Below are positions 1 to 8,622 of a stretch of DNA of 64,000 nucleotides, piece by piece. A program made the translations under genes and the position numbers. This DNA comes from G963422275 sp963422275 (GTDB taxonomy: Bacteria; Pseudomonadota; Alphaproteobacteria; Rhodobacterales; Rhodobacteraceae), in assembly GCA_963422275.1 (NCBI GenBank), contig OY729418.1:620001-684000 (forward strand). Reading direction: 5' to 3'. The number at the start of each line of letters is the position of its first letter. The first letter of the stretch is position 1. Under the pieces are notes generated by a model. That model was not told where the DNA came from and did no database searches. It worked only from the letters and a program-made list of their open reading frames with translations.

Positions 1-6
1 CACATC

Positions 7-505
7 GTGCCTAGACTCGGATGGCTCCGCGTCTCCGAGGTGAAAAAGAAGCACATCCTCAAGTTCCAGTTTGGGTTGAGCGACATCCCCACGGTGGCGA
101 ACCGGACGGTCGACATCCTGGTAAAGATGTTCAACATGGCCGGGTCTTGGGAGATGCGCCCGCCGGGACGGAATCCGTGCAGGTCGATCCGCCGCTACAA
201 GGTGGAGCCGCACAAGGAGCGCTTCCTGACACCCAAGGAGTTGGCCCGGCTCGGCCACACCCTCGACATCGCGCCTGAAAAGCGCCTCGCGGCTCGCCGA
301 CAGCAAGGCGGGTCCGCGCATCGTCCCGATGCCACCGGTAGCGGCGGAAGTGCTCGCGGAACTGCCACGCGTTCCCGGCAATTCGTGGGTGTTCCCTGGC
401 CGGAAGAAGGGCACCCATCAGACCAACATCAACGACTCCTGGAACCGCATCCGCAAGCACGCCGACCTGGCGGGCGAGACCGATCCTCCGTGTTCCGCGC
501 CATAA
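7..505 (+). pseudogene. Tyrosine recombinase (phage integrase) remnant
   Basis: The first ~95 codons read as the central part of a tyrosine recombinase (motifs such as RTVDILVKMFNMA and RFLTPKELARLG). After about position 300 the homologous reading continues in another frame (RIVPMPPVAAEVLAELPR, then WNRIRKHADLAGE) and stops at TAA 503-505. The catalytic block with the R-H-x-x-R and the tyrosine is missing. The gene is therefore frameshifted, cut at the 3' end, and probably also cut at the window edge. It may mark one end of an old integrated element; another integrase wreck lies at 52.1-53.0 kb. Confidence 0.7.
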
Positions 506-1266
506 CCGTCAGCCGCGCTGCCGCTGCTTACATCCTCGCGGCGGTCGCCGCGCTGGCCCTTTTCGGGACGGGCCTAGCCGAGACGTGGCGCGGCCTGATC
601 GTGGCGCCCGAGCATCGCTGCTCTCCCTACGACCGCAATCAAGACTACCACTACCCGCAGTCGATCGAGCGGGAGATCGTGCACCGCCTGGGCGCAGTCT
701 ATGGCCCCTACACCGGCACCTGTTTCTCCTCAACATCCGAGACGGACATCGAACACATGGTAGCGACAAGCGAGGCTCACGACAGCGGCCTCTGCGCTAC
801 CGACAGGGCGACACGAGCCCGGTTTGCCACGGACCTTCGCAACCTTACCCTTGCCTCGCCGGGCGTGAACCGCCACCGCAAGAGCGGCAAGGACGCCGGG
901 GAGTGGCTGCCTGAGCGCAACCGCTGTTGGTTCGCCGCCCGCATCGTGGAGGTGCGCCGCGCCTACGGCCTCACCATCGACCAGCGCGAGGCGCAAGCCC
1001 TTGAACGGGTTCTCGCCGGATGCACGGGCACTGCAATGGAGCCGATGGTCTGTCACACCTCCACCGGACGCGACTCGGGACGGGGGCTGGGGGCTGGGTC
1101 CGCGGCGGACGGCAACGGCGACGCGCTCGCCCACTACGACGACAATCGCAACGGTCGCATCACCTGCAAGGAGGCGCGCCGCCACGGCATCGCCCCGGTC
1201 CGCCGCGACCACCCGGCTTACCGCTACATGCGCGACGGGGATGGAGACGGTATCGTCTGCGAGTAA
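490..1266 (+). CDS. Secreted HNH nuclease (DUF1524/GmrSD C-terminal type) with Excalibur domain
   Basis: Predicted exported nuclease of 258 aa. I place the start at GTG 490, because upstream sequence in this frame is out-of-frame integrase. Residues ~7-30 form a signal peptide or membrane anchor (AAAAYILAAVAALALFGTG). Residues ~45-165 match the DUF1524/HNH fold of secreted nucleases: D86-I-E-H89 forms the metal/histidine motif and N118-LTLASPGVNRHRKSGKD supplies the downstream Asn/His block. The C-terminus (~212-258) is an Excalibur domain with two acidic calcium-type loops (YDDNRNGRITC and RDGDGDGIVCE). Such proteins degrade extracellular DNA or act at the cell surface. The gene overlaps the integrase remnant by 16 nt. 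The reading frame is intact; the start codon is the weak point. Confidence 0.75.
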   Translation: MFRAITVSRAAAAYILAAVAALALFGTGLAETWRGLIVAPEHRCSPYDRNQDYHYPQSIEREIVHRLGAVYGPYTGTCFSSTSETDIEHMVATSEAHDSGLCATDRATRARFATDLRNLTLASPGVNRHRKSGKDAGEWLPERNRCWFAARIVEVRRAYGLTIDQREAQALERVLAGCTGTAMEPMVCHTSTGRDSGRGLGAGSAADGNGDALAHYDDNRNGRITCKEARRHGIAPVRRDHPAYRYMRDGDGDGIVCE

Positions 1267-1347
1267 CCACGTCGTTCATCGCCCGAGACTGGTGCTGTCA
1301 CCATGTGCAACACGATATGCCAATCGACGGTGAGATACCCTGCTTTC

Positions 1348-1497
1348 ATGAAACAGAACAGAATCGACGAAGCCGTACTGGCACTGCTCTATCTCGGAAT
1401 CCATGACCAAGATCCGGTGACGGGTGCACGGACGTGGAAGTCGTTCGATTGGGATGCGATGAACCGCCTGCACGAGATTGGTGCCACAGCGCGCTGA
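1348..1497 (+). pseudogene. DUF6429 family protein, truncated at C-terminus
   Basis: Starts at ATG 1348 with MKQNRIDEAVLALLYLG, then a WKSFDWDAMNRLHEIG block typical of the small (~80 aa) DUF6429 family. After EIG the sequence diverges (ATAR, stop) where family members normally continue with a second conserved segment, so about the last third is lost. The function of DUF6429 is unknown; members are often found near transposable elements. An upstream in-frame ATG at 1303 is possible but gives a non-family extension. Confidence 0.6.
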
Positions 1498-1949
1498 AAT
1501 ACGAAGCTGGCGCGCAGGAGTTGTCCCCACATGCGGAGCCCCGTGGAAGACGGTCTGGCCGCCCCGGAGCGTGCTCGATCCGACGGTCCTCACCATTCGC
1601 GTCTTCGTGCCGTGTCCGAAGCGAAGCGGCTGCACGACGGCTGGTGCGACGACAAGCTGCCCCCGCGGCGAGGCGGAGCCGGGTGCCGAAGATGAGCTCG
1701 TGGCACTGGTAGGCGAGGTCGTTGGAGAGAGCGAACGCCTGCTCGGTCAGGCGCGTGAGCCCGTCGCCGACCTAGGAGGTCAGGGAGGCGAAGAGCGCAA
1801 GCTCGATCGGCACATTGGCCACAACGGCAGGAGCTAGCGCAGGATCGAGCAGGTCCACCACTCGCACCGTCGCAGTTTGGGGCACGATGATCGTGCCCCA
1901 AACTGCGGCAAAAAGCAGGATCCACTTCGCGTTGTCCTTCCACAACACG
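1498..1949. other. Unassigned stretch between DUF6429 stub and IS fragments
   Basis: No intact gene. The minus strand has protein-like readings (for example NVPIELALFASLTS, then after a stop VGDGLTRLTEQAFALSNDL), which could be a broken gene, but I do not recognise a family. The sequence TGGGGCACGATGATCGTGCCCCA near 1878-1900 is a strong palindrome that could be a terminator or an IS-associated site. Confidence 0.3.
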
Positions 1950-2055
1950 CAGCGCCTTCGGCAATTGGCCTTTGCCAGCCTCGAATGCGATCGCAAGAAG
2001 CGCCGCGAGATCTTTCTGGAGCGGATGGACAGCCTGACCCCCTGGGCGCGCCTAG
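1950..2055 (+). pseudogene. IS-C transposase, N-terminal fragment
   Basis: About 35 codons (QRLRQLAFASLECDRKK, then REIFLERMDSLTPWARL) match the start of the IS-C transposase seen at 43.0 kb and 63.0 kb on the minus strand. The reading is cut off at the CTAG (2052-2055) where IS-A inserted. It is an IS-within-IS relic. Confidence 0.75.
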
Positions 2056-2654
2056 GTCGTGTACTCATTAGTTTTGATCCAGAGGCGGATGCAGGCAAGG
2101 GTGATTGCGGCGAGGAAGTTTCTTGCCAGCTTGTGATGGCGGGTCGCAATGCCTCGGAAGTGCTTGAGCTTGTTGAAGAAACGTTCCACGAGATTGCGTT
2201 GGCGGTACAGGTGATGGGATGCGGAGCGCTGCTCCCGGCGATCCCGTTGGGTCGGGATGTGGCGGCAAGAGCCCTGGTCGGCAATGCGTTTGAGGATGGC
2301 GCGGGAGTCGCAGCCGCGGTCAGCGACGGTGTCCCGGGCCGGCTCAAGGCCGTCGACGACGACGTGGATTTTGGTGCTCAGCCCGCCTCTCGAGCGTCCG
2401 ATGGCGTGGTCCGGACCCCCTTTTTTCCGCCCACGGCGTGCCGGTGCGCAGGACGTGAAAGATCCCGCTGATCACCCGCCGGTCGTCCACCCGTGGAACA
2501 CCCCGCGGCTTGTCAGGCAACAACGGCGAGATGATCGCCCATTCCGCATCCGTCAGATCGTGCCGGCCCTGCATCCTCAATCTCCCGCTGTTTGGAAGAT
2601 TGAATCACTTCAGAGCCGAAAAGAAAATCCCTTTTCCCTTTATGAGTACACGAC
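2056..2654 (-). mobile_element. IS-A: IS5-family (IS427-like) element, internally deleted
   Basis: Terminal inverted repeats GTCGTGTACTCAT (left) and its complement (right) bound a 599-bp element flanked on both sides by CTAG (2052-2055, 2655-2658), a clean 4-bp target duplication. The minus-strand transposase begins at 2580 (MRMQGRHDLTDAEWAIISPL) and resembles IS5/IS427-type DDE transposases. After HVLRTGTPWA the central region is missing and the downstream part is in other frames. The element is ~200 bp shorter than related ~840-bp IS and cannot encode a working transposase. Confidence 0.85.
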
Positions 2655-2661
2655 CTAGATC

Positions 2662-2770
2662 TTAAACTGCCGCTAGGCACTGCCAGTCCGTCAGGGCGTT
2701 AGCCTTTCGGAGCGTGCTGTCTGGAATCATGCTCTCGGCCACCGCGGTCATGAAGAAATCCATCGGGGTA
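2662..2770 (-). pseudogene. IS-F transposase N-terminal fragment
   Basis: On the minus strand, MDFFMTAVAESMIPDSTLRK followed by ANALTDWQCLAAV is the start of an IS5-family transposase that recurs as fragments at 8.7, 13.0, 54.4 and 58.9 kb. It is cut at the IS-A insertion point. The minus-strand open reading extends upstream to 2910, but that part is not family sequence. Confidence 0.6.
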
Positions 2771-2989
2771 TCCCTCAACTGAATGTCGGGGAAAGTGCCT
2801 GAAAACCTTTCAGCTTTCAGATTGACATGATCCATGGCCAGCGGAGTGCATTTCGGAAACTCCTTCAAGCCGGGTCGCCACCGGTCACTCAACCAGTCAT
2901 TGGGACTCACCTTTCATCGAGAAGACGAACATGGAAACCAATTGTTTCTGTTACACCACTGGAGCGACAAAATTGGATGGAATTTTAGC

Positions 2990-4219
2990 ATGAGGAAACG
3001 CTCATCTCGTGAAGTGCGCCTACTCCTCTTTCGAAGCCGCAAAAAAATATGTCACCGACAGCGTCAGCGGAAAAAGAGGCAGGCCAATGCTGAATATCTT
3101 CAGGATCAGCAAAAACTGAAAGAAATGCAATACACCGAAACAGTTTCTAAATGGGGTTTGCCGCGCAAGGTCACACTTACCTTAGGCGCCAATCAGATCG
3201 AGGCTGCTGGCATTCCCCTTAAACCACCAGAGAATTTCAGTCTCGAGCAAAATTCGGCAGAGGTTATTCAGTTCCTTGAGAAGTTCCGGACGCGTACCTA
3301 CCGAGAACAGCGGTCGCTTGCACCGAAGTCAATCATTGGACGCAGAAAATGGATCGACGTCTATATAGATTTCACGCAAATCAAGGAGATTTCGACCGCT
3401 GCTGCCCTCGTGCTGGCGGCCGAATTCTATCGAGCAAGGTATGCTTCGCGTATCGGTGCGCCTAATTCCACCTCGCGTCCCCCGGGGCTAGTTGATTTCG
3501 ACCAATGGCAGTCTGAAACGGTACAGGCACTGAGCCAGCTTGGGTTTCTGGAGCTGCTCGATGTTAACTTGAATGCACGTAACATGCTCGACGCTAACGA
3601 CAGCAATAGAAACATTCAGCAATTCATGACAGGCAATCAACTCAACCCAAAAGATGTCGAGAATCTTAAGGATGGCCTTTCGAAACTTACGACAGGGCTA
3701 GAGACTGCAGGGGGTGTCAAATTCGGAATATACGATGGTCTTTGCGAGGCAATGACAAACACGATAGACCATGCCTACCAATTCCCCGAGGATCTCCAAC
3801 TGCCCTATCTGCAGGGCCAATGGTGGATGACAGGAAGCGTGAATGCCAACGGTTCAGAAATTGATGTTGTTTTTTTTGATCAAGGGGTATCCATACCGTG
3901 CCATCTGCCGAAGACCAAAAGGGAGTATGTGGAAAAACTCTTCCGTTCTCAGGCGGCCAACGATGCTAAGATGATCAAAGCTGCCATGGAGGAACGGAGA
4001 AGTTCCACGAATGAAAGCAACCGGGGAAGAGGTTTGGTCCAGATCCAAAATCTCATCGACCATGCGCAGGCGGGGCGGCTGCGCATCTTGTCTCGGAGCG
4101 GGGAATACATATATCAGAAGGGTGAAGGTAAAGAAGGAGAAAATGTGCGTAGCCGAACTCTCAAGGGCGACATCGGTGGCACACTTATCCACTGGAGTTT
4201 GAACGTGAAATCAGGATAG
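2990..4219 (+). CDS. GHKL-type (histidine-kinase/HSP90-like) ATPase of an uncharacterised three-gene cassette
   Basis: Predicted ATP-binding protein of 409 aa, with ATG 2990 chosen because the residues from here on form a coherent basic helix (RKRSS.., RQRQRKKRQ). An upstream in-frame ATG (2834) would read through IS-flank sequence; ATG 3125 is a shorter alternative. GHKL motifs are visible: N box E253-AMTN257-TID260-H261, G1 box D297-QGVSIP, and G2 box R345-GRGL. There is no histidine-phosphorylation or receiver domain. Residues ~90-210 may be a STAS-like or sensing region (WIDVYIDFTQIKEIS). It lies 4 nt upstream of a STAS-like DUF4325 gene, an ATPase-plus-STAS pairing that recalls the SpoIIAB/SpoIIAA switch. 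The biological role is unknown; phage defence or stress signalling are inferences. Lower GC than its surroundings suggests transfer. Confidence 0.75.
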   Translation: MRKRSSREVRLLLFRSRKKICHRQRQRKKRQANAEYLQDQQKLKEMQYTETVSKWGLPRKVTLTLGANQIEAAGIPLKPPENFSLEQNSAEVIQFLEKFRTRTYREQRSLAPKSIIGRRKWIDVYIDFTQIKEISTAAALVLAAEFYRARYASRIGAPNSTSRPPGLVDFDQWQSETVQALSQLGFLELLDVNLNARNMLDANDSNRNIQQFMTGNQLNPKDVENLKDGLSKLTTGLETAGGVKFGIYDGLCEAMTNTIDHAYQFPEDLQLPYLQGQWWMTGSVNANGSEIDVVFFDQGVSIPCHLPKTKREYVEKLFRSQAANDAKMIKAAMEERRSSTNESNRGRGLVQIQNLIDHAQAGRLRILSRSGEYIYQKGEGKEGENVRSRTLKGDIGGTLIHWSLNVKSG

Positions 4220-4223
4220 CACA

Positions 4224-4565
4224 ATGCCAATGCTGAACATCGCCAATGACTTTTCAAAGACGCCTGCGGGACGAAGCGCAAACCTGCATGGTGAGCATAG
4301 CGGGGAAACATTTCGCGACGAGAAACTCTGGCCAATGTTGCAACAAGCCATGAAATCAAATTCCAAACTGACGGTGACGCTAGATGGAACGGCTGGCTAT
4401 CCAGCCTCGTTTCTTGATGAGGCCTTCGGGGGCATGATCAGAAAGGGGTATTGCAACAGAGACCAGATACAAGAGCACCTAGAGATTCAAGCTGTCAGTC
4501 CATCATATGAAGTGTACAGAAAATTGGTCATTCGGTACATCGAGGAAGCGGCATCTTGTCAATGA
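4224..4565 (+). CDS. STAS-like DUF4325 family protein
   Basis: A 113-aa protein. The pattern FSKTPAGRS at the N-terminus, followed by GETFRDEKLWPML and TVTLDGTAGYPASFLDEAFG, is diagnostic of the STAS-like DUF4325 family, where a beta strand ending in LDG.. and the SFLDEAFGG helix form the core. These proteins usually stand beside GHKL ATPases, as here, and are thought to be partners or targets of the ATPase, by analogy with anti-anti-sigma factors; the biochemical role is not established. It starts 4 nt after the ATPase stop, so the two are almost certainly cotranscribed. Complete for the family. Confidence 0.8.
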   Translation: MPMLNIANDFSKTPAGRSANLHGEHSGETFRDEKLWPMLQQAMKSNSKLTVTLDGTAGYPASFLDEAFGGMIRKGYCNRDQIQEHLEIQAVSPSYEVYRKLVIRYIEEAASCQ

Positions 4566-4595
4566 AGGCATAGAGATTTTGATCTCTTTGCCCAA

Positions 4596-5072
4596 GTGAT
4601 CAGGGAGCCACTCACAATTCTGACCACTTTGTTCAGCTTCATAGCCGGCCTTTTTTCATCTTGGGTGATGCTGATTTGTGCTCTTCGCGTTCATCAGTTT
4701 TCACGCCGCTTTGACGACTTGTGCGAAAGCATTCACAAAGCTGCCGATTTAGGGGTCGATTACTGGCTGCTGGATTCGAAGGATGGCATGCCAGCACTAG
4801 AGGCCCGAATTGTCGGCCACCAGCAACTTATCACCAAGAGCTTGGATTCTCTCGGTGCCAGGCTTAGACGCTCCGAGCGGAGAGATTGGGCCGCACTCCT
4901 AGCTCCTTTCATTGATATCTTGTCTGGCGATGAGTTCATGGAACGGGATCCCGAGCCAAACCCCGCCCGTGCTAAACAAGTGCAGTATGAAATGGCCGAA
5001 CTCGTTGCTAAAATCACGGAACTTCAGACAGAATCTCTCAAGATTCATAGAATGCTGCGTGTGATTTTCTAG
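4596..5072 (+). CDS. Membrane-anchored coiled-coil protein, third gene of the ATPase/STAS cassette
   Basis: 158 aa from GTG 4596, 30 nt after the STAS-like gene. Residues ~6-28 form one transmembrane helix (LTTLFSFIAGLFSSWVMLIC), followed by a cytosolic part rich in charged heptads (FDDLCESIHKAADL; EMAELVAKITELQTESLKIH), probably coiled coil. I do not recognise a named family. Its position suggests it tethers or reads out the ATPase/STAS pair at the membrane. The Shine-Dalgarno sequence is weak, so translation may be coupled to the upstream gene. It is the last gene of the cassette. Confidence 0.6.
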   Translation: MIREPLTILTTLFSFIAGLFSSWVMLICALRVHQFSRRFDDLCESIHKAADLGVDYWLLDSKDGMPALEARIVGHQQLITKSLDSLGARLRRSERRDWAALLAPFIDILSGDEFMERDPEPNPARAKQVQYEMAELVAKITELQTESLKIHRMLRVIF

Positions 5073-5535
5073 TGCACTGACGGCATGAACTAGGGCAATC
5101 GCTCTTAAATTCCGGTTTTCCTTTTCTGACCGGTGATGCAATTTATCTGCAAACAGCGCAGAGGCAGGCCATGCAGAACTTTCCTGTTTTCTTGAAGAGG
5201 GTTGAGGATTCCAGTCGCAGCAACACCACATGCCACGGCCTCGCGAAATCACGGCCATTGCAGTCCCTGCTTCGTTTCCGGCGGCGAGGGATGTGTCAGC
5301 ACAGAGATCAGGACGAGCCAAGAGCTGTTTCCGTGCAGGTTCATGAAACTCAAGAAAGGGACTTCGACCCATGATGCATTCTCCAATATATTCGTCGCGA
5401 TCAATCACGCGGCCTTCAGTCAACGCTTCCCCGGCTGGCTACAGGAGACGCGCCGCTGGCCCGGCTTGGCGGCAATCGGAAAGGTTGCGGTGACGCACAA
5501 GATCAAGGGCAGAGCGACAACAGAAACGCGTTGCA
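5073..5535. other. Non-coding or unassigned 3' flank of the cassette
   Basis: Several overlapping open frames on both strands show no family resemblance. I see no terminator or RNA gene here. The stretch ends at the CTAG target of IS-B. Confidence 0.4.
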
Positions 5536-5539
5536 CTAG

Positions 5540-6378
5540 ATAGTGTCGTCATGAAATGCCGGCCCGGAGCGCCAGACACCGGATCTGCACCGCGGCAAGA
5601 AACGATGCGGCATTCCTGGCGCATCGCGTGGCAATCCCACGCCAGCGCTTGAGCCACGGAAAGGCGTTCTCCGCCAAATGCCGGCGCCGGCAGAGATCGG
5701 CATCATGCGCTCCGGGGCGCTTGCGGTTGCGCTTCGGCGGAACCGCTGGAATGACTTCATGCTCCTCGCAACAAGACAGGATGGCATTCGTGTCACAGGC
5801 CTTGTCCGCCAGCAAGCACTCGGCATCCATCCCTTCAATCAGCTCCACCGCTTGACGGCAATCCGCTGCCGTCCCCTCGGCCGCCAGCACCCGCACCGGC
5901 ATCCCAGGCGCGTCCACAGCCAGATGCAGCTTCGTGTCCAGCCCCCTTTTGCGCGACCCATCGCCTGATGGCCACCGACCGCACCGCTCGCATGGGGATG
6001 CATCTTGAGATGACTGGCGTCAATCATCAGCCACTCATCGTCTGGCTCATCCACCAGATGCTCCGGCAACGCCCCCCAGAGACCCTTGTCCCGCCAGCGA
6101 CAGAACCGGCGATGGGTGTTTTTCCAGTCTCCACAGTCTGGCGTCAAATCACGCCAGGGAGCGCCGGCGCGCAGAACCCGGAAGATCGCATTGATGAACC
6201 GTCGATTGTCCTGCGCCACCCCAACTTCCCGCTCGGCCAGGCAGATGAGGCACCAGCAACAGCCAGACCCTGTCCGAAATGTCATGACGCCGATGAGCCA
6301 TTCCCATGTGTCGCCTCCAAGAACCATCAAGTGAGTTCGACAGACAGGACAGATAAACATCACTCATGACGACATTAT
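5540..6378 (-). mobile_element. IS-B copy 1: 839-bp IS5-family element
   Basis: Ends ATAGTGTCGTCATGA (left) and its near-perfect complement TCATGACGACATTAT (right) enclose 839 bp, flanked by CTAG at 5536-5539 and 6379-6382. A second copy of exactly the same length lies at 48337-49175. The 4-bp YTAR-type duplication is typical of the IS5 subgroup. The transposase is read on the minus strand in more than one frame. Confidence 0.9.
5549..6335 (-). pseudogene. IS-B transposase (two or more frames)
   Basis: DDE transposase of the IS5 family. The N-terminal segment (HDISDRVWLLLVPHLPGR) is in one frame; the middle (DNRRFINAIFRVLRAGAPW, then WLMIDASHLKMHPHA) is in a second; the C-terminal half (LHLAVDAPGMPVRVL, then FPWLKRWRGIATR) is in a third and ends at 5549. 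The second switch, at an A/G-rich run just after GRAKGG, resembles the programmed frameshift used by many IS5 relatives. The first switch is shared with copy 2, so it is part of the element that spread. Confidence 0.7.
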
Positions 6379-6604
6379 CTAGGGCACTCGATATAGAGAT
6401 TAACGAGGAACGACAACGCATCCAGAAGGACAGCAGCCCGGAGAACCCTACGGCGATGCACCCGTCTTGAAGTGCGCCAGGTGGGACGACGACATCCTAC
6501 TCAGCATGGTCCGTACCGCGCAAGTTGCCGACAAACGAGAAAATTGAAAAGCGGTCACCTTGGCCAGTGCCCAAACTCAATTACTTGATTGTCATCAAAC
6601 TGCT

Positions 6605-6852
6605 GGGCTCAATTCGCGAATCGTAGGCCGGCTTGGCGATAGCCGCTTGACGAGCATGAAGGTCTTATCGGCCTTGACAACCCCGGCAAGCCGGTCCGGT
6701 GCCTGCCGAACCGTCGCCAGGAAGCGATGGCGTCAGCTCATCGATATTCGAAAACCAGTCCCGAAATCGCACCCAATCCATCTGCCTGACCCCCATTCCA
6801 GCGCAAATCGGGAGTCAGCCCATCAGCATGCCCACGAATTGCAAATTGAGCC
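6605..6852 (-). mobile_element. IS-E remnant (IS1595-like), heavily deleted
   Basis: Ends GGCTCAATTCGCGAATCG and GAATTGCAAATTGAGCC match other IS-E copies at 7861 and 61497. On the minus strand a transposase start can be read (MDWVRFRDWFSNIDELT) before the sequence jumps to the other end, so nearly all of the gene is gone. No matching target duplication is visible. Confidence 0.6.
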
Positions 6853-6868
6853 TTTCCTAATCTATTTT

Positions 6869-7472
6869 ATTGCTTATGCACATTGCTCCGGCGACACAAA
6901 GCATTGTGTCCGGGATGTCGGGTGATGGAATGTTCGCCTGACATTCTTGACGTGGAACCGTCCCATGACCGAAAGCCCCGCCAGCCTCATCGCCTTCCAG
7001 CGCCGGTTCCCCGACGACGCCTGCCCCGGCAGCTCATCGATGTCCGATGGCCGAACGGCTTCCGGTGTCCCGCCTGCGGCCACAACCGCGGGTGGGAGTT
7101 GAAGACCAGGAAGCACAGCTTCGAGTGCGCCCGTTGCCATCGCCAAGCCTCGGTCGCCGCCGGCCCCCTCCTGCACCGAACCAGGCTGTCGCTCGCGATC
7201 CGGTTCCGGGCCGCCCATCTGATGGCCACTCATTGCAACGGCATCTCCGCCTTGCAGTTGCAGAAGCTTCTCGGGATCGAATCCTGCCGCAGCGCCTGGA
7301 TGCTCGCCGCCAAGCTTCGCCGCGCCATGGTCACCCCCGAGTGCAGCCCGCTGTCCGGTCTGGTCGGGATCGACGAGGCCAGCCTGCCGCAGCGCGACAA
7401 GGGCGCGCCGCCGGGGCCGGGGCGCAGCCCCGAAGGCAAGATGCCGGTCGCCGGAGCGGTCGAACTCGGCGG
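6869..7472 (+). mobile_element. IS-D 5' half (IS1595 family) with transposase fragment
   Basis: The left end ATTGCTTATGCACATTGCTCC matches the intact IS-D at 43114. The transposase start MTESPASLIAFQRRF is followed, after a shift of frame, by a zinc-ribbon segment (FRCPACGHNRGWELKTRKHS..CARCHRQ) and the beginning of the ISXO2-like DDE domain (GLVGIDEASLPQRDKG). At about 7472 it is fused to IS-C sequence, so the second half and right end are lost. Confidence 0.75.
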
Positions 7473-8299
7473 GTGTCGTGGCAGATTGCCCTGCCCCCGG
7501 GCCAGCGCCGGACGCTGGCGCCGGGCAGCGCGGCGGCTCTGGCGGAGAAGGCGAAGGCCCGGGCGCGGGCGGAGCATCCGTTCCGGATCATTAAGCGGGT
7601 GTTCGGCTGCGACATGGTTCGGTATCGAGGTCTGGAGAGGAACGCGCAGCGGCTTGCGCCGCTTTTGGGCTTCTTGAACCTGTTGATTGCCCAGCCGCAC
7701 CTGTCGTGACAAGGGAGAAGCGTGTCCGGAATTTGCAGGATCGGCCCCGCGGGGGCTGAACCGGCAGCGGTTTTGCCCCGAAAACGCGCATTTGCGGCTT
7801 CCGGCCCGCCGAAAACCGACCGCGCAGCCGGGAAGGGCAATTTGCGCAGCCAAAACCAAAGGCTCAGTTTGCAATTCCTGGGCATGTCTGACAGACTGGC
7901 TTCCGATGTGCATTGGAACGGGGACAGGCTGATGGAACGGGCGCGGTTTCAGGACTGGTTTTCGAGCTTCGATGAGCTGACGCCGGCGCAGCACCGGTGA
8001 TCGCCCCGGAAACCCTGCTCGTCTCCGATGCCGGCCGCTGCCACCGGCCCGCCGCCGGCGAACGGGTGCGCGGGCGCCCTGCACATCCAGACGGTCAACA
8101 GCCGCCACAGCCAGACCAAGAGCTTCCTGCGGTGCTTCCGCGGCATCGCCACCAAGTGTCTCGACAGCTATCTGAGGTGGTTTCATCTCGTCGTGCTCGG
8201 CAAGCATCCATCGCCAAGAGCCTGTCTCGCAGCAGCCAGCGTTAAGCCTACTTTTCGAGAACTGAGCCTAACCAAAAAAACCTCCAAATCAGAGGTTCC
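7473..8299 (+). mobile_element. IS-C 3' part with transposase C-terminus, itself interrupted by IS-E
   Basis: From 7473 the plus strand encodes the IS-C transposase tail (HPFRIIKRVFGCDMVRYRGL, then LGFLNLLIAQPHLS, stop at 7707-7709), followed by the IS-C right end. That end is split by an IS-E insertion (7861-8268) and finishes with CAAATCAGAGGTTCC at 8299, next to CTAG (8300-8303). The 5' part of this IS-C copy is missing. Confidence 0.8.
7861..8268 (+). mobile_element. IS-E remnant nested in IS-C, with near-perfect 8-bp target duplication
   Basis: Ends GGCTCAGTTTG and its complement CTGAGCC bound 408 bp. The flanks AAACCAAA (7853-7860) and TAACCAAA (8269-8276) agree at 7 of 8 positions, as expected for an IS1595-type duplication. 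Inside, a transposase start (MERARFQDWFSSFDELTPAQ) is joined to the transposase end (HIQTVNSRHSQTKSFLRCF, then WFHLVVLGKHPSPRACL). Most of the gene, including the DDE core, is deleted. Confidence 0.75.
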
Positions 8300-8303
8300 C
8301 TAG

Positions 8304-8460
8304 CGAAGTCGTTCGTTTGCCGCTTGTCTTAGCATTCTCCATCTCGGCCATACATTTTGATTGACGACCCATTTTTAGCACCAAATCATGTAGTTTGATT
8401 TTCATTCTATCAACGTTAATTTTCAACATATCATGTTCGGTTCTGTAAGATGCCAATGCC
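8304..8460 (-). pseudogene. C-terminal fragment of an unrecognised coiled-coil protein
   Basis: On the minus strand a lysine-rich helical segment is read (YRTEHDMLKINVDRMKIKLH, then MGRQSKCMAEMENAKTSGKR), ending in a stop created inside the IS-C end (reading continues to 8289). The base composition is AT-richer than the neighbours. It looks like the tail of a gene cut by the IS-C insertion. I cannot assign a family. Confidence 0.35.
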
Positions 8461-8622
8461 ACAATGGGCGATGCCGGGGCAAAGAAATCAGATGATGGAA
8501 GCAGAAGAGCTCGGATGCAGATTGCGCGTAGCGCGCGATGAAACACTTGTTGTTCACACCGGTTTTGAAATCGGGCAAGCGAAACTCACCGACGCGCAGG
8601 CATGCTCCCATTTCAATGTAGA

